From CAYNUJ01 sp964621225 (GTDB lineage: Bacteria; Bacteroidota; Ignavibacteria; Ignavibacteriales; Melioribacteraceae), in contig CAZULK010000021.1 in NCBI GenBank assembly GCA_964621225.1, forward strand, positions 1 to 29,563: a stretch of DNA of 29,563 bases. The letters are read 5' to 3'. Under the pieces are notes generated by a model that saw nothing but the letters and a program-made list of their open reading frames with translations, was not told the origin of the DNA and did no database searches. Numbering within the stretch: position 1 is the stretch's first letter; every line of letters begins with the position of its first letter. The position numbers and the translations under genes are program-made. Positions 22,865 through 29,563 of this stretch are shown here, one piece after another.

Positions 22865-24693
22865 TGACTAAAGCTATTAAAATATCGCTTGTTATTTTTG
22901 TTATAGTTTGTTCGAACTTATTTGCACAAAAATTCACCCTTACTGCAGATAAGACAACTGTTGGCGAATACGAGTCTTTTCAAGTTTATTTCGAATTCAG
23001 CGGTGGTGATATAAACAAAGCTGAAAATTTTGTGGCTCCAACTTTCGAAAATTTTAGAGTTCTGGGAGGTCCCAACCAATCCACCAGTATGCAAATTATC
23101 AATGGCAAAGTTTCGGGCTCATTGTCTTATTCTTACGTTCTTCGTCCGCAAAAAACCGGTACTTTTACCATTGGCCCCGGATTTATTAATTACGAGGGGA
23201 AAAAATATACTACGGGAACTATTAAGATTAAAGTAGTAAAAGGAAAAGCTCCCGCTCAACGTAAAGCTCAAAACAACAGAGGGGGATTGAGTGACGAGGA
23301 CATCGCAAAGAATGTTTTCATACGAGCCGTACCTTCTAAAACCCACGTTGTGCAAGGGGAACAAATTACGGTTCTATATAAATTATATACAAAATTAAAT
23401 ATCTCTTCCCCTTCAGTATCCAAACTTCCGGTTTACAAAGGATTTTGGGCAGAGGATTTAGATATGCCCAGGAATATCTCTTACGAAATTGAGATGTACA
23501 ACGGGCAGAGATTCAGAGTTGCTACAATAAAAAAAGTTGCATTATTCCCAACTAAAAGCGGATTGCTCGAAGTTACTCCCTTTGAATTGAATGTCCCGGT
23601 TCTGATTAGAAAAAGGAGAAGCTCACGTTCCCTGTTCGATGACTTTTTTAATGATCCATTCTTCGGTGCTACGGAGACTTATCAATTTTTAGCCAGATCG
23701 AATAGTCTTAAAATAAAAGTTGATCCACTTCCCGTAAAAAATGTTCCGGATTCTTTCAAAGGAGCTGTGGGTGAATTTTCGATGAAAGCGTATCTGGATA
23801 AGCAGAAAGTTAAGATTAACGACGCAATATCATTGAAAATTCAAATTTCAGGAAGGGGAAACATAAAACTGGTTGATATGCCACAGTTGAATTTACCCCC
23901 GGGATTTGAGCAGTATGATCCGAAAGAATCGGAAAATATAATGAGTTCGGGAGTAATTGCCGGTACTAAAAATATTGAATATTTGTTAGTGCCCCGACTA
24001 CCAGGTAAGAAAGTAATTCCCGAAGTTAAATTCTCATTTTATAGTTTGAAGGATAAGAAATACAAAACTCTAACCGCCGGTCCATTTGAAGTTGAAATAG
24101 AAGGAGATGTTACATCGGCAAGTATCCCTTCGGCAGCTGGTTTTAGCAAGGAAGATGTAAGACTGTTAAATCAGGATATCAGGTTTATAAAAACGGATAT
24201 TCCTTTGATAAGAATTCAAAACTTAAAAAGATTTCCGTCGTGGTTCTGGTGGGCTATTCTGGTTCCATCTTTTGTTCTTGTTCTGCTTGTTGGTTGGAGA
24301 AGAAAAAACGATGAGTTGAAGGGAAATATCAGATTGGTAAAATCACAAAAAGCACGCAAGGAAGCTATTAAGAGATTGAAAATTGCTAAAAAAGCGTTGG
24401 ATAAAAATGATTCCGAATTATTCTACAACGAAATCGCCAAAGCATTGCAAGGATATTTGGAAGATAAATTGTTCATACCTACCAGCGAATTTAGTATTGA
24501 CAAAGCAACTGAAAAGCTTGAGGAATTAAGCATTGCGAAAGAATTGATTCAAAAAGTAAAAGATATATTCAACAAATGTGAATTCATCCGTTTTGCTCCC
24601 TCAAAAGATCATTCAATGGATAGTCAATTTTATAAATTCGTTGCCGATACAATCACCGATTTGGAAAATAATATTAAAAAGGTGGTTAAATGA
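22864..24693 (+). CDS. batD: BatD: periplasmic beta-domain membrane protein
   Basis: This protein of about 609 residues starts MTKAIKISLVIFVIVCSNLFAQ, a signal peptide. A long periplasmic region with repeated immunoglobulin-like domains follows: TLTADKTTVGEYESFQVYFEFSGG at the first, VPSKTHVVQGEQITVLYKLY at the second, AYLDKQKVKINDAISLKIQI at the third. One membrane helix (about 457-477, WFWWAILVPSFVLVLLVGW) and a cytoplasmic helical domain of about 130 residues end it. I chose ATG 22864, which overlaps the batC stop as TGATG; the in-frame TTG 22858 and GTG 22861 just upstream are alternatives, and the TTG has the better-spaced AAGGA. BatD is the large organising subunit of the operon. Confidence 0.92.
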   Translation: MTKAIKISLVIFVIVCSNLFAQKFTLTADKTTVGEYESFQVYFEFSGGDINKAENFVAPTFENFRVLGGPNQSTSMQIINGKVSGSLSYSYVLRPQKTGTFTIGPGFINYEGKKYTTGTIKIKVVKGKAPAQRKAQNNRGGLSDEDIAKNVFIRAVPSKTHVVQGEQITVLYKLYTKLNISSPSVSKLPVYKGFWAEDLDMPRNISYEIEMYNGQRFRVATIKKVALFPTKSGLLEVTPFELNVPVLIRKRRSSRSLFDDFFNDPFFGATETYQFLARSNSLKIKVDPLPVKNVPDSFKGAVGEFSMKAYLDKQKVKINDAISLKIQISGRGNIKLVDMPQLNLPPGFEQYDPKESENIMSSGVIAGTKNIEYLLVPRLPGKKVIPEVKFSFYSLKDKKYKTLTAGPFEVEIEGDVTSASIPSAAGFSKEDVRLLNQDIRFIKTDIPLIRIQNLKRFPSWFWWAILVPSFVLVLLVGWRRKNDELKGNIRLVKSQKARKEAIKRLKIAKKALDKNDSELFYNEIAKALQGYLEDKLFIPTSEFSIDKATEKLEELSIAKELIQKVKDIFNKCEFIRFAPSKDHSMDSQFYKFVADTITDLENNIKKVVK

Positions 24694-25445
24694 AAAAGTT
24701 ATTCTTTGTAGTTATTATATTGATTGTCAACGGTTATAATTTTTCTTTCCAATTTCAAGATAAATTGGAACAAGCAAATAAACTTTACCAAAACGAAGAA
24801 TATCAAAAAGCGCTCGAAGTTTATCAAGAAGTATTCCGTTCGGGATACGAGAGTGCCGAATTATATTATAACATCGGCAACTGTTATTACAGGAAAGGAG
24901 AAATAGGCAACGCAATTTTATTCTATGAAAAAGCTTTAAAACTAAACCCCGATGACGAAGATATAAATTACAATTTGTCTATTGCAAAAGCTCACACCGT
25001 TGATAAAATTAATGAAGTCCCCAAAATGTTTTTGGTTGAATGGTGGGAAAATCTTCTGTCTTGGTTCACATTAAATCAATGGTCAATAATTACTGCAATC
25101 GGTTATTTAATTACAATCATCGGGTTCGCTTTATACTTTTTAGCCAACACATTTTCTGCAAGAAAATTAGGATTTTATCTTGGCGTGGCTTTCCTTTCAT
25201 TCAGTATTTTGTTGGGCATAACTTTGGCTTCAAAGTATAATTATGAAAACTCTGTCGAATATGGAATTTTGTTGGAGAAGTCAATAACCGCAAAACAATC
25301 GCCCGATGAAAATTCGACCGATGCCTTTCTTATACATGAAGGAGTAAAATTTTCAATAGAAGATGAATTTGAAAATTGGGTTAAGATCAGATTAGCCGAC
25401 GGAAAAGTGGGATGGTTGCCTTCCAATACTTTCGGAAAAATTTAA
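24690..25445 (+). CDS. batE: BatE: TPR and SH3-like membrane protein
   Basis: This 251-residue protein has a signal segment (about 1-19), two or three TPR units at about 25-100 (LYQNEEYQKALEVYQEVF, ELYYNIGNCYYRKGEIGNAI, FYEKALKLNPDDEDINYNLS) and two membrane helices (about 130-150 and 158-178). A C-terminal bacterial SH3-type domain (about 212-251, ending ADGKVGWLPSNTFGKI) completes it. The order TPR-TM-TM-SH3 fits BatE of Bacteroidetes operons. ATG overlaps the batD stop as ATGA. No intrinsic terminator follows in the 93 bases before the peptidase gene, so partial read-through is possible. Confidence 0.9.
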   Translation: MKKLFFVVIILIVNGYNFSFQFQDKLEQANKLYQNEEYQKALEVYQEVFRSGYESAELYYNIGNCYYRKGEIGNAILFYEKALKLNPDDEDINYNLSIAKAHTVDKINEVPKMFLVEWWENLLSWFTLNQWSIITAIGYLITIIGFALYFLANTFSARKLGFYLGVAFLSFSILLGITLASKYNYENSVEYGILLEKSITAKQSPDENSTDAFLIHEGVKFSIEDEFENWVKIRLADGKVGWLPSNTFGKI

Positions 25446-25538
25446 TTAAATCGAACTCATCCGCTCTGTTAATTGTATTTTTCTTTTATAACCAATAAAT
25501 TCACGTAATAATATTACTATTTTTATTAGGGGAACAAT

Positions 25539-27569
25539 ATGAAAAAAGTTTTTATTCTTTTAGTGCTCTTTGCATCGATAGGTGTATTTGCTCAAAAGAG
25601 AGCGTTAACCGTTGAAGATTTATGGAATATGAAGAGAATCTCGTCCTTTGATGTATCGAATGATGGAAAATTGATTGTATTTGCTGCAACAAAATATGAT
25701 TTGGATAAAAACAAGGGTGACTCCGATATTTATTTGATTGATACCGATGGAAGCCATTTGAAAATATTAAAAGGAAGTGACGTTTCCGAAAGCAGTCCAT
25801 TCTTTTCTAAAGACGGTCGTTCAATTTATTTCTCGCGCAAAGGTCAAATTTGGAAATGTGATTTGAATGGTGAAAACGAAGAACAAATTACTAATTTCAG
25901 TGCGGGAGTAAGAGGATTTGAATTTGCCGCAGATGAATCAAAAGCTCTTTTCGTAAGTCCGGTTTATCCCGATTGCCCGGATCTGGATTGCACCGAAGCC
26001 AAAGACAGATTAAAGAAAGAGAAAAAGAGTAGCGGTGTTATCTTCACTGAATTAATGTATAGACATTGGGATCATTGGCGGGGCGAAAAAAGAAGTCACC
26101 TGTTTCTTTACGATACCTCCGGAAATAAATATTTTGACTTGACTCTGTTTAATAAATCCGACATCCCGCCAATAGACTTGGGTAGTGGAAATGATTACTC
26201 ATTTTCTCCCGACGGAAAAGAAGTTGCACTGGTGTACAACCCGGATAAAGTATTGGCTACAAGTACAAATAATGAAGTTTATCTGCTTTCTTTAAAAGAT
26301 GTTCGCAAAGGGAAAACCACTCCGGTAAAGAAAATATCGTCATCGAAAGGCAATGATAATCAGCCCGTATATTCACCCGACGGAAAATATATAGCCTTTC
26401 GCTCTATGAAACGAGCCGGATTCGAAGCAGACAAATATGATTTGATTTTGTATGACAGAAAAACAGAAAAACTAAAATCACTTACAGATGACTGGAATTA
26501 TTCCGTTGGCGAAATTGTTTGGAGTAAAGATTCAAAATCTATTTTTATAACTACTGCATTCGAAGTATACAATGTGATCTACAAAATTGATGTGCAAACC
26601 GGCAAAAGGGAATTATTGGTCGGTAAGAGAGTAAACAATTCGTTAAAATTATCTTCAGATGGAAAAAAGCTTTTCTTCAAGCAGCAACGTTCTAATCAAC
26701 CTTATGAAATTTTCGCTTTGGATCTGCGAACGAAGGAATTAAAGCAAATCACTCATATCAATGCACGTACTTTGGCAGATATTGAAATGAATGAAATAGA
26801 AACATTTTGGTCAGATGGCGCAGAAGGTGCCAAAGTTCAGTCCATACTTGTTAAACCTCCATTTTTTGATGAGACTAAAAAATATCCGATGATATTTTTA
26901 ATTCACGGTGGACCGCAAGGACATTGGACGGACGATTTTCATTATAGATGGAACATTCAATTATTTGCATCAAAAGGTTATGTTGTTGTTGCTACCAATC
27001 CCAGAGGAAGTGTTGGATACGGACAAAAATTCACCGACGAAATCTCCGGCGATTGGGGAGGAAAAGTGTATGTGGATTTAATGAACGCATGCGACTATGC
27101 AATCAAGAACTTCAATTTTATCGATAGTAATAATACATTTGCAGCCGGAGCTTCGTACGGTGGATATATGATAAACTGGATTGAAGGTCACACAGACAGA
27201 TTCAACGCTCTTGTTTGTCACGATGGAGTGTTTAATACAGAAAGTATGTACGGAAGTACGGAAGAACTCTGGTTCCCGGAATGGGAATTTAATGGAACTC
27301 CGTGGGAGAGTAGGGAAGTATATCAAAAATGGTCGCCTCATATGTATGTGCAGAATTTCAAAACTCCAATGCTCGTAGTGCACGGTGCTTTCGATTTCAG
27401 AGTGCCGGAATCACAAGCATTCGAACTATTCACTTCGTTGCAAAGAATGGGAGTTGAAAGCAAGTTTTTGTACTTCCCCGACGAAACACATTTTGTTACT
27501 AAACCGCAAAATAGTAAATTGTGGTGGAATACTATTTTTGATTGGTTCAATAACCATAAGAAGAGGTGA
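25539..27569 (+). CDS. Secreted S9 family peptidase (DPP5-like prolyl oligopeptidase family)
   Basis: This 676-residue protein has a signal peptide (1-18, ending GVFAQ), an N-terminal beta-propeller of WD40-like PD40 repeats (NDGKLIVFAATKYD, FSPDGKEVALVYNP, YSPDGKYIAFRSMKR) and a C-terminal alpha/beta hydrolase. The catalytic triad is visible: Ser539 in GASYGGYM, Asp619 in GAFDFRVP and His651 in DETHFV. The oxyanion region HGGPQGHW is also present. This layout and length match dipeptidyl-peptidase 5-type enzymes that remove dipeptides from periplasmic peptides. Its own promoter is probably in 25446-25538, with AGGGGAAC as ribosome binding site. Exact specificity is not readable. Confidence 0.92.
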   Translation: MKKVFILLVLFASIGVFAQKRALTVEDLWNMKRISSFDVSNDGKLIVFAATKYDLDKNKGDSDIYLIDTDGSHLKILKGSDVSESSPFFSKDGRSIYFSRKGQIWKCDLNGENEEQITNFSAGVRGFEFAADESKALFVSPVYPDCPDLDCTEAKDRLKKEKKSSGVIFTELMYRHWDHWRGEKRSHLFLYDTSGNKYFDLTLFNKSDIPPIDLGSGNDYSFSPDGKEVALVYNPDKVLATSTNNEVYLLSLKDVRKGKTTPVKKISSSKGNDNQPVYSPDGKYIAFRSMKRAGFEADKYDLILYDRKTEKLKSLTDDWNYSVGEIVWSKDSKSIFITTAFEVYNVIYKIDVQTGKRELLVGKRVNNSLKLSSDGKKLFFKQQRSNQPYEIFALDLRTKELKQITHINARTLADIEMNEIETFWSDGAEGAKVQSILVKPPFFDETKKYPMIFLIHGGPQGHWTDDFHYRWNIQLFASKGYVVVATNPRGSVGYGQKFTDEISGDWGGKVYVDLMNACDYAIKNFNFIDSNNTFAAGASYGGYMINWIEGHTDRFNALVCHDGVFNTESMYGSTEELWFPEWEFNGTPWESREVYQKWSPHMYVQNFKTPMLVVHGAFDFRVPESQAFELFTSLQRMGVESKFLYFPDETHFVTKPQNSKLWWNTIFDWFNNHKKR

Positions 27570-27571
27570 AT

Positions 27572-27934
27572 ATGAATGACGAGATCAAAAAACTCGAAGC
27601 TGAAATTGATGAGATAGCAGCAAAATACGACAATGAAAGCAAGGTGGAGGAAGATGCAAAATTCATAGAAGAAAACCTTTGGGAAAAGGTTGAAAGAGTT
27701 GGGAAAAAAATATCCTTTGCTAAGGATATTATGGCTCTTTACAAGTATATGGTCGATGCAAGCGTGCCTTGGTACCGTAAATCCATTGTAGTGGCTGCTT
27801 TAATTTATTTTATTTCTCCCGTTGATGCAATTCCCGATCTTGCGCCTCTTTTCGGTTATATGGATGATCTTGGAGTTATCACGGCAGTATTGAAATTTTT
27901 AGGTCATGAATTAATTCCATATTACGATAAATAG
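27572..27934 (+). CDS. YkvA/DUF1232 family small membrane protein
   Basis: This 120-residue protein has a charged helical N-terminus (EIKKLEAEIDEIAAKYDNE) and the C-terminal DUF1232 signature YFISPVDAIPDLAPLFGYMDDLGVI at about residues 84-108 (YFISPVDAIPD, then GYMDDLGVI). The short hydrophobic stretch around it is probably membrane-associated. I chose ATG 27572, five bases after AGAGGTGA, over GTG 27566, which overlaps the peptidase stop; both are possible. It is likely translated from the same message as the peptidase. The function of DUF1232 proteins is not established. Confidence 0.88.
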   Translation: MNDEIKKLEAEIDEIAAKYDNESKVEEDAKFIEENLWEKVERVGKKISFAKDIMALYKYMVDASVPWYRKSIVVAALIYFISPVDAIPDLAPLFGYMDDLGVITAVLKFLGHELIPYYDK

Positions 27935-27942
27935 GCGGTGGT

Positions 27943-28479
27943 GTGGAAAAGACTAATTTTACTGTTATCTCATCCGAGATAATATTCAGCGGCAAGGTAT
28001 TCGATATACAAGTAGATAAAATAAAGTACAACAGCGGATCCGTGGCTCCACGTGAAGTCGTGATTCATAACGGAGGCGCAGTTGTATTGGCGGTTACTGA
28101 TGACGATAAAATTCTCTTGGTAAAGCAGTTCAGGTATCCTTTTCAAAAATACCTTTGGGAATTACCCGCAGGAAAACTTGAAAAGGGAGAAGACCCAAAA
28201 TATTGTGCCGAAAGGGAATTGAAGGAAGAAACCGGTTACTCTGCCAAAGAAATAATAAAATTGGGATCAATCTTTACTTCTCCCGGATTCTGTTCTGAGG
28301 AACTACATATATTTTTAGCTAAGGGACTGGCTGCCGGCGAGCATAACAGGGAAGAAGGAGAAGAGGGAATGACACTTCATTATTTCTCTAAGGATCAGAT
28401 AATCCGGATGATAATGGAGGGTGAAATAAAAGATTCAAAAACCATTGCCGGGATGTTCTATTATTTAAACTTGAAGTAA
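27943..28479 (+). CDS. NUDIX hydrolase (ADP-ribose pyrophosphatase type)
   Basis: This 178-residue protein has an intact Nudix box at about 77-99: GKLEKGED, then ERELKEETGY, fitting G-x5-E-x7-REU-x-EE-x-GU. An N-terminal beta domain and VKQFRYPFQKYLWELPAG precede it, the form seen in ADP-ribose pyrophosphatases. It would cleave a nucleoside diphosphate linked to another group (probably ADP-ribose) using magnesium in the cytoplasm. The start is GTG 27943, 8 bases after the previous stop. The downstream motif SPGFCSEELHIFLAKGL matches this subfamily. Confidence 0.92.
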   Translation: MEKTNFTVISSEIIFSGKVFDIQVDKIKYNSGSVAPREVVIHNGGAVVLAVTDDDKILLVKQFRYPFQKYLWELPAGKLEKGEDPKYCAERELKEETGYSAKEIIKLGSIFTSPGFCSEELHIFLAKGLAAGEHNREEGEEGMTLHYFSKDQIIRMIMEGEIKDSKTIAGMFYYLNLK

Positions 28480-28519
28480 GTTTATTCATTTTAGAAGTTA
28501 AAATTTTTAACAAGGAGAT

Positions 28520-29428
28520 ATGGAAACAAAAGCTGGATATGTAGCCATTATCGGAAGACCGAATGTCGGTAAGTCTACGTTGATGAATGCAATAGTAGGT
28601 GAGAAATTATCGATCATTACTCCCAAGCCGCAGACAACCCGTAAGAGGGTTTTAGGAATTTATAACGATCCCCAAAATCAAATTATCTTTTTAGATACTC
28701 CCGGAATTCTCGATCCCTCTTATTTGCTTCACGAAAAAATGATGGAATTTGTTTACAGAAGCGTTGATGACGCTGACGTCCTTTTGGTGATGATTGACAT
28801 CAGTAATGATCCTTTGGGCGAATATACCTTGAAGAATGAACACGTTGCGGAATTATTGAAAAAATCTAAAACTCCAAAGATATGCTTGATTAATAAAATT
28901 GATTCGGTGCCGGTTGAAAAACTGGAAGCATTGATGAAACTTATAGAGAATGAAGACCATTTCGAAGAGGTCATCCCAATATCAGCCGCATTAAACGTTA
29001 ACCTTTCCCTTGTGTTGGAGAGTATAATAAAAAGGCTTCCCGAAAGTCCGAAATTTTATCCCGATGATCAGCTTTCGGATGAAACCGAGAGATTTTTCGT
29101 TTCCGAAATTATCAGAGAAAAGATTTTTGAGTTATACAAGGATGAAGTTCCGTATAGTTCTGAGGTAATCATTGAAGAATTCAAGGAAAGGGAAAAGGGT
29201 AAAGATTACATCGCAGCTGCCATTGTGGTTGAGAAAGATACACAGAAGCCTATAATCATTGGGCGAAAAGGGAAGATGATTAAAAAACTTGGTGAACTGG
29301 CAAGGAATGCTATCGAGGAATTTTTAGATAGGCCAGTCTATCTGGAAATTCGCGTAAAAGTAAGGAAAGATTGGCGTAGCAATCCAACATTTCTCAAAAG
29401 TTTTGGATATATTCAACCGAAAGAGTAA
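28520..29428 (+). CDS. era: GTPase Era
   Basis: This 302-residue protein has all GTPase motifs: G1 GRPNVGKS (12-19), G2 region with the TTRKRV threonines, G3 DTPG in FLDTPGILD, G4 NKID and G5-like ISAALN. A C-terminal KH domain with GRKGKMIKKLG and RSNPTFLKSFGY follows, the standard Era ending. Era binds the 3' end of 16S rRNA and aids assembly of the small ribosomal subunit. The length is the family norm. ATG 28520 is preceded by AAGGAG. It lies 40 bases after the NUDIX gene and 5 bases before the next start, so it belongs to a compact run. Confidence 0.97.
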   Translation: METKAGYVAIIGRPNVGKSTLMNAIVGEKLSIITPKPQTTRKRVLGIYNDPQNQIIFLDTPGILDPSYLLHEKMMEFVYRSVDDADVLLVMIDISNDPLGEYTLKNEHVAELLKKSKTPKICLINKIDSVPVEKLEALMKLIENEDHFEEVIPISAALNVNLSLVLESIIKRLPESPKFYPDDQLSDETERFFVSEIIREKIFELYKDEVPYSSEVIIEEFKEREKGKDYIAAAIVVEKDTQKPIIIGRKGKMIKKLGELARNAIEEFLDRPVYLEIRVKVRKDWRSNPTFLKSFGYIQPKE

Positions 29429-29433
29429 GCCGG

Positions 29434-29563
29434 GTGATCAACTCTAAATATAAAAGCGAATTGATGTTGCTTGTGGTTACCTTTTTTTGGGGAGCAACAT
29501 TTGTAATAGTTAAAGAATCTATTAATGATGTATCAACCATGCTCTTCATTGCTTTGCGTTTCA
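29434..29563 (+). CDS. EamA/DMT-type transporter, 5' part only
   Basis: The visible 43 codons from GTG 29434 read VINSKYKSELMLLVVTFFWG with initiation as methionine, then ATFVIVKESINDVSTMLFIA. The first helix with FFWGATFV, followed by a lysine/glutamate and an F-type second helix, is typical of EamA (drug/metabolite transporter) proteins, which are inner-membrane exporters with about ten helices. The gene continues past the window. An in-frame ATG at 29464 is an alternative start but would cut into the first helix. It starts 5 bases after era. Confidence 0.78.
   Translation, partial: MINSKYKSELMLLVVTFFWGATFVIVKESINDVSTMLFIALRF

Noticed and set aside
25505..25517. GTAATA-A-TATTAC palindrome before the S9 peptidase gene
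   Set aside because: Short, made only of low-complexity A/T with two G/C bases per side at most, and single copy; not enough to call an operator.

Overview
The window is AT-rich, densely packed chromosomal DNA. It suggests a Gram-negative member of the Bacteroidota/Chlorobi group, most likely an Ignavibacteria-type organism. Three things point there: a secreted protein ending in the type IX secretion (T9SS) sorting motif with the QNYPNPFNP signature, a complete Bacteroidetes-style moxR-bat operon, and a bacillithiol gene (bshB1). The taxonomic call is inference from gene content; no rRNA gene is present. I see no tRNA or rRNA gene, no insertion sequence, no CRISPR array and no prophage.

Region 1 (1-3920, minus strand) is an accessory surface locus. 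One very large secreted protein is cut off by the left window edge. In order it carries a choice-of-anchor A domain, an internal-thioester (Cys-Gln) adhesin domain, an Ig-like domain, a beta-propeller, a cohesin-like domain, an acidic dockerin-like EF-hand pair, a second cohesin-like domain and the start of a T9SS sorting domain. Just upstream on the same strand is a possible 47-codon single-pass membrane protein with a strong ribosome binding site.

Region 2 (4059-10184, plus strand) is a tightly overlapping run: bshB1, a beta-hydroxyacid dehydrogenase (GLYR/HIBADH type), a 1048-residue membrane histidine kinase (Cache-HAMP-GAF-PAS-HisKA-HATPase) and an NtrC-class sigma-54 response regulator. 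Region 3 (10185-17195) follows directly. A near-perfect sigma-54 promoter (10268-10283), with a palindromic candidate enhancer about 60 bp upstream, drives an outer-membrane porin, a lipoprotein binding protein, LivHMGF, a CBS-ACT sensor protein and a DUF302 protein, closed by a clear terminator. I read regions 2 and 3 together as a self-contained nutrient sensing and import module. A two-component system switches on a sigma-54 promoter for an uptake route running from the outer membrane to the cytoplasm, with a cytoplasmic ligand-binding protein at its end.

Region 4 (17324-25445) is the aerotolerance-type operon moxR, DUF58 protein, BatD-like membrane protein, batA, batB, batC, batD, batE, nearly every gene overlapping the next. 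Region 5 (25539-29563) holds housekeeping genes: an S9 peptidase (DPP5-like), a YkvA/DUF1232 membrane protein, a NUDIX hydrolase, era, and the first 43 codons of an EamA transporter that runs off the right edge.
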